Made by a program: the position numbers and the translations under genes. A DNA stretch of 64,000 nt from Candidatus Zhuqueibacterota bacterium. GTDB lineage: Bacteria; Zhuqueibacterota; Zhuqueibacteria; Residuimicrobiales; Krinioviventaceae. A model generated the notes under the pieces. That model saw nothing but the letters and a program-made list of their open reading frames with translations, searched no databases and was not told the origin of the DNA. Position 1 is the first letter of the stretch, and every line of letters starts with the position of its first letter. Shown in pieces: positions 8,699 through 17,231 of the stretch. The stretch lies in assembly GCA_016928775.1 (NCBI GenBank), contig JAFGKD010000014.1, positions 37,849 through 101,848 of the forward strand. Direction: 5' to 3'.

Positions 8699-9619
8699 AT
8701 GCGTTTTTTGAGCAAGCTTTTTTCTCATAGATTGCGCCGGGGTGATATCGTCACCGTCTTGCCGTTTAAAGAGATATTAAAAACATTGGACCAGCATGGT
8801 CAGCTGGACAACATGCCATTCATGCCGGAAATGCAACGATTTTGTGGCAGTACTTTTCAGGTCGCGCGACGGGCAAATTATGTGTGCGTTGATGGCGATG
8901 GCATGCGAGGACTCGAGCATACGGTTTTTTTAGAAAATATGTATTGTGATGGCTCGGCGCACGATGGCTGCCAAAAATCCTGCACAATCTTCTGGAAAGA
9001 AGCATGGCTAAAGTCCTCTAATTCTACATCGGCGCCGAACAAAAAAGAGATGATGAGCGGTTCTCAAAAGTTGAAGACACGCAATGAGCAGTCAAACAGG
9101 TATATCTGTCAATCAACCAGACTGGCGGCCTCGAGCTGTTTATTGACACCTCTTTTAAAGGCTAAATTTCTGCTGAAGGAGTTTTTTTCAGGAAATCAAC
9201 GAATAGATAAATTTATCATCAATTTTTGTTATTTCCTTCATTACAAGCTGTCAAAAAAATCAACAAATTCTGTGTGCCGAATTGTACGCGGTCATGCCGA
9301 ATCGGCGCCACGCGTCTCTTTGAACTTGCATAGCAGCGATCTGGTCGAGGTAAAAAGCCTGGAAGACATAACTGACACTGTCGATACCGACGGTAAAAAT
9401 CATGGTCTTGTATTCACCTCGGAGATGCATCATTTTTGTGGTCAGCGCTATAAAGTGCTGGGCAGACTGGATAAAATGGTGTCGGAGAAAAGCGGGAAAA
9501 TGGTCACATTAAAAGATACTGTGCTTTTAGAGAATGTTCATTGCTACGGCAATTGTAAATTCGGCTGCGCTCGCCGACTTTTTCATTACTGGCGAGAAAT
9601 CTGGTTGAAGAAAATCTGA
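8699..9619 (+). CDS. Uncharacterised protein with a duplicated cysteine-rich domain
   Basis: I do not recognise a named family. The 306 residues contain two copies of one domain (about 14-105 and 208-304) joined by a variable linker. Each copy has an FCG (C49; C247), a central hydrophobic/basic strand, a (D/H)TVxLEN block, a cysteine cluster (C83-x7-C91-x3-C95; C282-x3-C286-x3-C290) and an ending W(K/R)E(A/I)WLK. The conserved cysteines suggest a metal or Fe-S site, which is inference. There is no signal peptide. The gene starts 5 bases after one FemAB gene and ends 23 bases before another, so it is almost certainly co-expressed and functionally linked with them. Confidence 0.8.
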   Translation: MRFLSKLFSHRLRRGDIVTVLPFKEILKTLDQHGQLDNMPFMPEMQRFCGSTFQVARRANYVCVDGDGMRGLEHTVFLENMYCDGSAHDGCQKSCTIFWKEAWLKSSNSTSAPNKKEMMSGSQKLKTRNEQSNRYICQSTRLAASSCLLTPLLKAKFLLKEFFSGNQRIDKFIINFCYFLHYKLSKKSTNSVCRIVRGHAESAPRVSLNLHSSDLVEVKSLEDITDTVDTDGKNHGLVFTSEMHHFCGQRYKVLGRLDKMVSEKSGKMVTLKDTVLLENVHCYGNCKFGCARRLFHYWREIWLKKI

Positions 9620-9642
9620 AACTTTTTAATATCCTTAAAAAT

Positions 9643-10722
9643 ATGGCAGCGCAAGAAAATAAAATCAGCATCATCGATCCTTCTCAGGATAACATGTGGG
9701 ATGAATTTGTGGCGCAACATCCCAACGGATGGCTTTGTCATCTTGCGGGATGGAAGCAGCTTTTAGAAATGAGTTTTTCGCATATCAAAGGCTATTATAT
9801 TGTCAAGTACAAAAAGTCGAACAACAGCATATGCGCCGGTTTGCCGATTTATTTTGTCAAAAGTTTATTGACCGGCAAACGACTGGTGAGCGCTCCCTTT
9901 GCCACGCTTTTTGATCCATTATACTCGTCCGAAGGGGATAAAGCGTTGCTCTCCGATGCCGTTATTCAATTGCGCCGGCAGTGCAAAGCATCTTTTATCG
10001 AGATCAGGAGCTTTCAATCAACTGGATTTGCAAATGATCAACGGTTTTCCAGCAGTTGTTTTTTCAGACATCATTATCTTGAGCTTAATGAAGAACCAGA
10101 ATTATTAAAGAGGCGATTTCATCGCACGTGTGTACGCCAGCGCATAAATCGATCTCTCGATAGCCATATTTCGCTCAAATTGTGCGAAAACGAAAAAGAT
10201 GTGGCGGAGTTTTATGCGCTCTATCTCATCACCAGAATAAGGACCAATCTTCCGCCAATGCCGTATCGATTTTTTAAGCTCTTATGGGAAATTTTTTATC
10301 CCGCCGGCAATATGTCCATTCTTTTGGCACAACATGAACACCAATCAGTAGCCGGCATGATTTTATTCAAGTTTAAAAAGCGCGTTTCTGCAGAATTCGC
10401 TGCCTCGGATGAACGATACAAAGATAAAAGTCCAAATCATTTTTTATTTTGGCATGCCATTAACCTGGCGTATAAAGAAGGTTATAGCATCTTTGATTTC
10501 GGCAGGACCTCTGTACACAATCAAAGTTTACTCGATTTTAAAAGTCACTGGGGTACGCTGACGCTTGATTTGACTAATTATATGCACAATGGACAGACAA
10601 AATGTGATGTGAAATCATCTGAAGACAAGTTGAGCTATAAAATCGCAAAAAAAGTCAATCACTATATTCCCCGCTGGGCCTACCCGGCATTTGGTGAATT
10701 TTGCTATCGGCATCTGGGATAA
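9643..10722 (+). CDS. FemAB/GNAT-like acyl- or aminoacyl-transferase (second of three)
   Basis: A 359-residue paralogue of the gene at 7659. Shared landmarks are the opening IDPSQDNMWDEFVAQHPNG with WLCHLAGWKQLL, the basic FHRTCVRQRINRSL segment, and FDFGRTSVHNQSLLDFKSHW near the C-terminus. Both proteins end in a YRHxG tetrad-like sequence (LLYRHMG here matches CYRHLG), which supports a duplication around the cysteine-domain gene. It is predicted to be a soluble or membrane-associated transferase acting on a lipid-linked or cell-wall substrate; donor and acceptor are unknown. Confidence 0.82.
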   Translation: MAAQENKISIIDPSQDNMWDEFVAQHPNGWLCHLAGWKQLLEMSFSHIKGYYIVKYKKSNNSICAGLPIYFVKSLLTGKRLVSAPFATLFDPLYSSEGDKALLSDAVIQLRRQCKASFIEIRSFQSTGFANDQRFSSSCFFRHHYLELNEEPELLKRRFHRTCVRQRINRSLDSHISLKLCENEKDVAEFYALYLITRIRTNLPPMPYRFFKLLWEIFYPAGNMSILLAQHEHQSVAGMILFKFKKRVSAEFAASDERYKDKSPNHFLFWHAINLAYKEGYSIFDFGRTSVHNQSLLDFKSHWGTLTLDLTNYMHNGQTKCDVKSSEDKLSYKIAKKVNHYIPRWAYPAFGEFCYRHLG

Positions 10723-10733
10723 GTGCTCTCCTC

Positions 10734-11933
10734 ATGTTAGACGGTGCTCCTTACATGACAAAACGGCGGATCTTTTTCCGAAACAATGGATTGTCACCTA
10801 TTGATATTATCAAATGGTGGCGTTATCAAAAAAAATTAGACCTAAAATGGCCACAGTTTGACAATCGTACAGTTATATTTACTTACCTCGGCAGAATTGG
10901 CAACGCTATGCTGTGCAAATTATGGCATATCCAAAGTGGTGATGAAATATTAGTGCCATCGTATAACTGTGGATCAGAAATCGATCCGTTTTTGTGCTTT
11001 GGTATGAAAGCTATGATGTATCGTGTCGATAGCAAGTTGAACATTGATATTGACGATCTGCGGAAGCGTATCAGCAAAAGAACAAAAATAATATATGTCA
11101 CCCACTATTTCGGCTGGCCGCAACATTTAGCTGACATTGCCATCTTTTGTGAGGAGCACCATCTTTTTTTGATCGAAGATTGTGCGTTATCCCTATTCAG
11201 CAATTCTTCTGAAGGTCCGATTGGGCGTCTCGGCGATGCGGCGATTTTTAGTTTTAGAAAAACACTGCCCGTACCTGATGGTGCTGCATTGGTTTTGCAA
11301 TCAAACAGTATGATACAATCTTTGCCCGAAACACACCCTGCTTTTCGAACAACAGCCAAAGAAGTTGCCCCCTATATTGTTCGATGGCTCATACACTCGA
11401 TGCAAAATAGAGCGCTCTTGTCAAATGCTATTTTCTTTCTCGATCAATTATTTGCTCACAATGATGCGCAGCACTTGCAATCCGATAATTTGGACATGCC
11501 GAAAGATTATTATTTTTCTGAACATGTATTGCCCCTGACTATATCTTGTCTCTCTTCAGCGATTTTGCGCACAATAGATCCGGAAGAGGTCTTTATCCAA
11601 CGGAGAAAAAATTATCACCAGTTGTATGAAGGACTTGCTGATATTGATACGGCGAAACCATTGTCGGGAGCTTTGCCGGAGGGTGTATGCCCGCTTCTCA
11701 TGCCGCTTGTCGTTCCCGATGTATTTAAATGGCAGCGCGAGCTCCGTCGATTGGGTATAAAAGCCATTCGCTGGTGGGAAGGATTCAATAAAAAGTTAGA
11801 TTGGGGAGAATTCCCGGAGGCAAAGAAATTAAAAAATGAATTATTGGTTTTGCCGGTGCATCACTATTTGACGAGTGACGATATAAATTATATGATTCAT
11901 TGTCTCCACATGACCGCGACCGCACAAAGTTGA
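10734..11933 (+). CDS. DegT/DnrJ/EryC1/StrS-type PLP aminotransferase
   Basis: A fold-type I PLP enzyme of the sugar aminotransferase group. Recognisable parts are SGDEILVPSYNCGSEID (cofactor-binding region), IIYVTHYFGWPQ, LIEDCALSLFS (the Asp contacting the PLP ring) and FSFRKTLPVPDGAALV, which supplies the Schiff-base lysine. It probably makes an amino sugar for the exopolysaccharide or modifies another nucleotide sugar. The frame is open from 10701, overlapping the upstream gene; ATG 10734 or ATG 10755 are the more sensible starts, and neither has a strong ribosome-binding site. The next gene begins 17 bases downstream. Confidence 0.83.
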   Translation: MLDGAPYMTKRRIFFRNNGLSPIDIIKWWRYQKKLDLKWPQFDNRTVIFTYLGRIGNAMLCKLWHIQSGDEILVPSYNCGSEIDPFLCFGMKAMMYRVDSKLNIDIDDLRKRISKRTKIIYVTHYFGWPQHLADIAIFCEEHHLFLIEDCALSLFSNSSEGPIGRLGDAAIFSFRKTLPVPDGAALVLQSNSMIQSLPETHPAFRTTAKEVAPYIVRWLIHSMQNRALLSNAIFFLDQLFAHNDAQHLQSDNLDMPKDYYFSEHVLPLTISCLSSAILRTIDPEEVFIQRRKNYHQLYEGLADIDTAKPLSGALPEGVCPLLMPLVVPDVFKWQRELRRLGIKAIRWWEGFNKKLDWGEFPEAKKLKNELLVLPVHHYLTSDDINYMIHCLHMTATAQS

Positions 11934-11950
11934 GAGAGCGTATTACCGGC

Positions 11951-13063
11951 ATGAAAAAAATATGGATCGATCTCGACAATTCTCCCCATGTGCCGTTTTT
12001 TTCTCCGATTACAGCAGAACTGCAACGACGTGGATATAAGCTTGTACTGACGGCGCGAAATGCCTACCAGGTTAAATAATTACTCCAGGTCTATTCAATG
12101 CAGGCTTTTCTCATCGGTCGACACTATGGAAAACATAAATTATTTAAAATTATTGGCTGTCTTTACCGTTTGCTGCAATTGGCGCCCACTATCTTGAAGG
12201 AGAAACCGGATGCCGCTGTTTCGCACGGCTCACGAAGCATGCTATTCCTGGCGAAAATATTAAGGATACCATTGATCACTCTATATGATTATGAATATGG
12301 CCAGACGCTGCCCTTCATTAAACCGGATTTATTGATTACGCCGGATATTGTTTCGTATGTCCCCTTTTATGCGACAAATGTCTTGAAATATAATGGGATT
12401 AAAGAGGATGTTTATGTCCCTTTTTTCACACCGAATGCAAAGATAAAATCTGACTTTAACATAGATGATCGGTCCATCGTCGTCACCCTGCGGCCACCGG
12501 CAACTGAAGCGCATTATCACAACTCGGATAGCGAATTACTTTTTGACGAGGTCATCAATTTCTTATCCGAAAAAAAAGATATAACAATGGTGGTATTGCC
12601 GCGGAATAACAAACAGGCGGAGGAGATCAGGAAGAAATGGGCTGGCATGTATAAAGAGGGCAAAATGATCATTCCGCTGCATGCACTTGATGGACTCAAT
12701 ATCGTTTGGCATTCAGATGTGCTCATTAGCGGCGGGGGGACGATGAACCGTGAAGCGGCGGCACTGGGTGTGCCGGTCTATAGTATATTTCGCGGTAAAA
12801 AGGGTGCGGTTGATTTATTTTTAGAAGAAGAGGGGAAACTCTTTTTCATTGAAAATAGCCATGATATTCGTAATAAAATAATATTGAAAAAACGAAGTAG
12901 AACTGCCGGCTTGCCTCATACAAACAATAAAGTGTTAGAGCAAATTATCAGTTTTATCATACTCTTTCTTGAAAAACCGGCTGAAATTAAAAGTTATCAG
13001 AGTGAGACGGTGCAATTCTATAAACATCTCTCGCTCAACTTGAAGAAAAAACATGCCGTTTGA
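11951..13063 (+). pseudogene. DUF354-type glycosyltransferase-like gene interrupted by one in-frame stop
   Basis: The protein starts MKKIWIDLDNSPHVPFFSP, the typical opening of DUF354 (MurG/UDP-GlcNAc epimerase-like fold). It is stopped by TAA at 12077-12079, after 42 residues ending NAYQVK. The same frame continues without further stops to 13063 and still matches the family (LLQVYSMQAFLIGRHYGKHK, SHGSRSMLF, LISGGGTMNREAAALGVPVY). Replacing the TAA by GAA restores the expected VKELL. No bases appear lost. Either the gene is freshly inactivated, or the call is a base error, or two peptides are made by re-initiation at ATG 12098. The 3' end overlaps the next gene by 11 bases. Confidence 0.85.
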
Positions 13064-14309
13064 TCGTGTGCCAAATCGTTATTTTATACATGATCTATCG
13101 CATCGTATGCCACAGAATGCTGAATTAAGCACAACGGCAGGGCCAGCGCAGCGGGATGACATCATCGCCATATTAGAAAAGAGCAGACTACAGTTGGAAA
13201 AATGGATTGAGCACGCTTTTTATAAAGGGTATGAGCCTTTTGATGGTTTATCCTCGTTTTTGCGATTATTGACGTTTAATCATCCTTTTGCTGAAAGGAT
13301 ACTCATCCAACTTGTGCGGCAATGTCCGGTGAATATTCGACCAATCATCGGCATCAAACCGCACGAATCGACCAAAGGGCGTGCTTATATGGCCGCCGGC
13401 TATCTCCATATGTTCGTGCGGACCGGCAATCAACATTATAAAACTCAAGCGATCGCGTGTCTTGATTGGCTCATGGACAATAAATCTCCCGGTTATGCTG
13501 ATTATTGCTGGGGAAATCACTTTGACTGGACAAATCGGCAAGGTCGATTACCCAAATTTGAGCCAACCATAGTGTGGACAAGTCTGATTGGCCAGACATT
13601 TCTGGATGCCTATGAAATATTGGGAGAAAAAAAATACCTCGACGTAACGACCAGTATCTGTGAGTGGATTTTAGCTTTGCCGCGCGAGAAGACAAATTCC
13701 GGCACCTGCTTGAGCTACGTCGCGTTTGAGCAAAGCTCGATCCACAATTCAAATTTGTTAGGGGCTGCGATGTTGGCAAGAGCCGCAAAATATACACATG
13801 AAAAAGCGGCTTTGGCCGTGGCGAAAGAGGCGGTTCGTTATAGCTGTACCCGGCAATTGACCAACGGCGCTTGGTATTATGGCGAAGCGCCGATGCACCA
13901 CTGGATTGATAATTTTCACACTTGTTATAACCTGGACAGTTTGAAATATTATTTTGAGCAGACGAATGATGCTACAGTTTTAAAAAATATACAGTTGGGA
14001 TTCACTTTTCTGATACAGAATTTTTTTGAAAAAGATGGGATGCCAAAATATTATCCTCATCGGATATATCCTATCGATATTCAATGCGCTTCGCAAGCAA
14101 TCGAGACATTGGCCAATTACACAGCATACGATGAGTTATCTCTGAGATTATCGCTCAAGGTCGCGTTGTGGACGATAAAAAACATGCAGGACAAGTCAGG
14201 ATATTTTTACTATCGACAATTACCGCGGATCAAAGTAAAAATCCCCATGCTGCATTGGGGGCAAGCGACGATGTATAAAGCGTTGACTCGGTTGCTGACA
14301 AAAATATGA
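13053..14309 (+). CDS. Predicted (alpha/alpha)6-barrel (six-hairpin glycosidase-like) protein of the polysaccharide locus
   Basis: A 418-residue protein with regularly spaced helical pairs (YMAAGYLHMFVRTGN, QTFLDAYEILGEKKYLDV, LLGAAMLARAAKYT, LDSLKYYFEQTND, AIETLANYTAYDE). This is the pattern of a six-hairpin toroid as in many glycosidases, lyases and epimerases. Aromatic and acidic clusters (YCWGNHFDW, GAWYYGEAPMHHWIDNFHTCYN) would line the central pocket. No signal peptide is seen, so a cytoplasmic role is likely. A carbohydrate-active function is inferred from fold and neighbours; substrate and reaction are unknown. It ends in an ATGA overlap with the next gene. Confidence 0.72.
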   Translation: MPFDRVPNRYFIHDLSHRMPQNAELSTTAGPAQRDDIIAILEKSRLQLEKWIEHAFYKGYEPFDGLSSFLRLLTFNHPFAERILIQLVRQCPVNIRPIIGIKPHESTKGRAYMAAGYLHMFVRTGNQHYKTQAIACLDWLMDNKSPGYADYCWGNHFDWTNRQGRLPKFEPTIVWTSLIGQTFLDAYEILGEKKYLDVTTSICEWILALPREKTNSGTCLSYVAFEQSSIHNSNLLGAAMLARAAKYTHEKAALAVAKEAVRYSCTRQLTNGAWYYGEAPMHHWIDNFHTCYNLDSLKYYFEQTNDATVLKNIQLGFTFLIQNFFEKDGMPKYYPHRIYPIDIQCASQAIETLANYTAYDELSLRLSLKVALWTIKNMQDKSGYFYYRQLPRIKVKIPMLHWGQATMYKALTRLLTKI

Positions 14310-15301
14310 TCGTCTGTATCTTTACAATAGATTATGAACTTTACGGCAATGGAGACGGCAATCTGTATCAACAGGTTTATGAACCGGCGGAGAGACTACA
14401 ACAAATATTTCTCAGCCGCAATGCTCGTTTTGTCACTTTTGTTGAAGTCGCCGAGCTGGAGATCATCGAGGCACACGGCACGGACTCTGCTATTGATAAG
14501 GTAAAAAAGCAACTGCGGGATTTGTATAAAAACGGATTTGAGATTGGGCTGCATGTGCATCCGCAGTGGTACAACGCTCGCTATGACCAGGGCCACTGGC
14601 AGCTCGATGAGTTTGAGTACAACCTGTGTGCCTTGCCAAAAGATCGCATCGAGCACATCATCAATCGTGCCATTAACTATTTGCGAAAAGTATTAAACCA
14701 GCCTGATTACATCCCGCTTTGTTTCCGCAACAGTAACTGGCTGTTTCAGCCGTCGCAAGACCTTGCCGGTCTATTGGTCGATCAAGGCATAAAAGTGGAT
14801 TCTTCCGTTTATAAAGGTGGTTTTCAGCACAAGCACCACTTGGATTACCGAAGAGCGCTCAAAAACGGCTATTTTTGGAAATTCGCGCGGGATGTGAATA
14901 TTCCGGATCCTAGTGCACAACTGTTGGAAATCCCCACATATTCGCGAATGGTTTACACCTGGCAGTTGCTCAGCCAAAAGCGTATGCGGATTCAGCAACA
15001 GGCTTCAGCAGGTTATCCTTTAAAAGCGAAACTGGATCGCCTTACCGACTTTTTACATGTACGACAACCTTTGAAATTGGATTTCTGCCGCCTGACCATA
15101 AAAGAATTGGTGCATATGTTTGATCGGGTGTTGAAAGATGAAAAAAAAGCTCCCGAATCATTCAAGCCTATCGTCGCGATCGGGCATACGAAAGATCTGC
15201 AAGATTATGCTACAATCGAGGCATTTCTTGCATACTTGCAAAAGCATGAGATAGCTCTGTCTACTTTTGGCCATATTTATGATCGATGCGGATTGAGTTG
15301 A
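14306..15301 (+). CDS. Polysaccharide deacetylase-like protein
   Basis: A 331-residue protein of the NodB-like barrel group. FTIDYELYGNGDGN lies at the N-terminus (Asp region), EIGLHVHPQWYN supplies an H-x-H pair, and CFRNSNWLFQPS corresponds to the R-x-x-N/G motif. The start codon overlaps the stop of the preceding gene (ATGA), indicating translational coupling. It is distinct from the other two deacetylases of the locus (6370 and 22977), being closer to the subgroup with LHxHPQ motifs. No signal peptide is visible. Confidence 0.8.
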   Translation: MIVCIFTIDYELYGNGDGNLYQQVYEPAERLQQIFLSRNARFVTFVEVAELEIIEAHGTDSAIDKVKKQLRDLYKNGFEIGLHVHPQWYNARYDQGHWQLDEFEYNLCALPKDRIEHIINRAINYLRKVLNQPDYIPLCFRNSNWLFQPSQDLAGLLVDQGIKVDSSVYKGGFQHKHHLDYRRALKNGYFWKFARDVNIPDPSAQLLEIPTYSRMVYTWQLLSQKRMRIQQQASAGYPLKAKLDRLTDFLHVRQPLKLDFCRLTIKELVHMFDRVLKDEKKAPESFKPIVAIGHTKDLQDYATIEAFLAYLQKHEIALSTFGHIYDRCGLS

Positions 15302-15304
15302 CAT

Positions 15305-16231
15305 ATGATGTCGCAAGCGCTAAAATATGTGCTCATTACGCCAGCACGTAATGAGGTCGCATTTATCGAAAAGACAATAGAGTCGGTTCTAAAGCAAACG
15401 ATTTTGCCACGCAAGTGGATCATAGTGAGTGATGGATCAACTGACGGCACGGACGATGTGGTCAAGAAATATGTGCCAAACTATACGTGGATCGAGCTGG
15501 TCAGAGCCCCTGAACGCGCCGAGAGGCACTTTGCCGGCAAGGTCCACGCATTTAACGCCGGCTACGAACATCTGCGGCACATTGACTATGATATCATCGG
15601 CAACCTGGATGCCGATATATCTTTTGATGCGGACTATATCGAGTATATCTTGAATAAATTTATAGAATTTCCTGAATTGGGCGTCGCCGGAACGCCTTTC
15701 AGAGAAGGAGTGAGCCAATATGATTATCGATTCTCCAGAAAAGAACATGTTTCCGGAGCATGTCAATTGTTCCGCCGGGAGTGCTTTGAGGCAATCGGCG
15801 GTTATCTCCCCTTGAAAGCGGGCGGTGTAGACCTCGCGTGCGTAGTCACTGCTCGAATGAAAGGCTGGAGAACCGAGACTTTTACGGGCACATACTGCGT
15901 GCATCATCGCATAATGGGAACAGGTGGGAGCAATCGATTGGCTGCGGCATTTAAGAGCGGATATGGTGATTATCCGATGGGGGTTCATCCAATCTGGCAG
16001 CTCTTCCGCTCAATCTATCAAATGAGTAGAAAACCGCTCGTGGTGGGAGGCATGATGCTACTTTTCGGCTATTGCTGGGCGCTGATCCAGCGCGCCAAGT
16101 CGCCGGTATCCATGGAATTTTTTCGCTTCCGACGAAGAGAACAAATTCAGTGGCTGAATGACTCTATCATAAAGCATGTGCCCTTTGTAAAAACAGGAAA
16201 AAGTCATGCAAGCGAGACCTGTTCGTATTGA
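15305..16231 (+). CDS. Glycosyltransferase family 2
   Basis: A 308-residue GT-A fold enzyme. VLITPARNEVAFIEKTIESV opens the nucleotide-binding domain, IIVSDGSTDGTDDVV follows, and IIGNLDADISFDADY carries the metal-binding DxD region. A hydrophobic C-terminal stretch (VVGGMMLLFGYCWALI) may bring it to the membrane, where it would add a sugar to the lipid-linked repeat unit. The gene begins 3 bases after the deacetylase stop and overlaps the next gene by 26 bases. Confidence 0.9.
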   Translation: MMSQALKYVLITPARNEVAFIEKTIESVLKQTILPRKWIIVSDGSTDGTDDVVKKYVPNYTWIELVRAPERAERHFAGKVHAFNAGYEHLRHIDYDIIGNLDADISFDADYIEYILNKFIEFPELGVAGTPFREGVSQYDYRFSRKEHVSGACQLFRRECFEAIGGYLPLKAGGVDLACVVTARMKGWRTETFTGTYCVHHRIMGTGGSNRLAAAFKSGYGDYPMGVHPIWQLFRSIYQMSRKPLVVGGMMLLFGYCWALIQRAKSPVSMEFFRFRRREQIQWLNDSIIKHVPFVKTGKSHASETCSY

Positions 16232-17201
16232 CTGGCACGTTGGGCTGCCGATATTTGCTTCGGAATCGTTTCTGAAAGCCGTGGGAGACGAATATGGGTG
16301 GCTGGGAGGATGTGATGCTTCTCAAAAAGTGCGCTGTATATTACCCTACACTGTAATAAAAAAACTAATGATGCGTTTGGTGCGTTTCCGTGTGGAGACC
16401 ATTCCGGTAGACGGGATACTGGACATTCAGGAGGAAAAATCATTTTTAAACAGTGCTATAGGCTTTTTTCGTTCAATTGATGCTGATCTGATCATTCCCG
16501 CTTCAAATAATACGATTTTTCGAACATTTCCCGACGGCGCTGACGCTGCGCCATACGGCAGTTATGTGATCGATCTCACCCAGCCGGAAGAGATACTCTG
16601 GCGACGAATCCACAGTAAAGTGCGTCAGAATATCAATCACGCGCGAAAAATGGGACTGGTCATTAGAGATGACAGTGATCATCTCAGAGCAGCACATGAA
16701 CTCATACGAACTACCTTTAAAAGATCAAAGCTGCCATTTATGGCTTTTAAATCTTTCGAGCGCTTTATTCATGGACTGGGTGATAACTGCCGGATTCTGA
16801 TCGCAGAGTACGAGGGATTAGCGCAAAGTTATATCGTTTTTGCCTACAGCAGCTACTGTGCTTATGCCATTTATGGCGGCAATGTGCCGCAGCAGCTGCA
16901 GGGAGCCACTAAATTGCTCTGTTGGGAAGCTATGCTTTCATTCAAGCAACTCGGTGTTAAACAATTTGATTTTTTTGGCACGAGAATTCATCCGGAAATC
17001 GGATCAAAGCAAGCAGATCTTTGTGCTTTTAAGAAGCGTTTTGGAGCACAGCTCAAGACCGGCTACATGTGGAAATATTCTCTCAATCGCAAGAAATACG
17101 CTCTCTATGCCGTGCTCCGCCGTATTCGGAGCGGCGGTGACATCGTTGATGCGGAACGCCACAAGCTCGCTGAGTTTATGGCGGAAATTAAAGCAAAATG
17201 A
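16206..17201 (+). CDS. FemAB/GNAT-like acyl- or aminoacyl-transferase (third of three)
   Basis: A 331-residue FemAB-like protein. The basic motif WRRIHSKVRQNINHARKMG is the same element seen in the other two copies (for example TRRNIDKAIRCG). It is followed by a GNAT-like core (CRILIAEYEGLAQSYIVFAY) and KQFDFFGTRIHPEIGSKQAD with LCAFKKRFG at the C-terminus. It is clearly more distant than the pair at 7659 and 9643, so it probably acts on a different substrate. Translation is likely coupled to the overlapping glycosyltransferase gene. Confidence 0.78.
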   Translation: MQARPVRIDWHVGLPIFASESFLKAVGDEYGWLGGCDASQKVRCILPYTVIKKLMMRLVRFRVETIPVDGILDIQEEKSFLNSAIGFFRSIDADLIIPASNNTIFRTFPDGADAAPYGSYVIDLTQPEEILWRRIHSKVRQNINHARKMGLVIRDDSDHLRAAHELIRTTFKRSKLPFMAFKSFERFIHGLGDNCRILIAEYEGLAQSYIVFAYSSYCAYAIYGGNVPQQLQGATKLLCWEAMLSFKQLGVKQFDFFGTRIHPEIGSKQADLCAFKKRFGAQLKTGYMWKYSLNRKKYALYAVLRRIRSGGDIVDAERHKLAEFMAEIKAK

Positions 17202-17231
17202 AAAGATAATTTATTCGCACAGGTCGAATTC

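Noticed and set aside
12077..12079. Stop codon recoding (for example selenocysteine) in the DUF354 gene
   Set aside because: TAA is not used for selenocysteine or pyrrolysine, and every other gene in the window uses the standard code.
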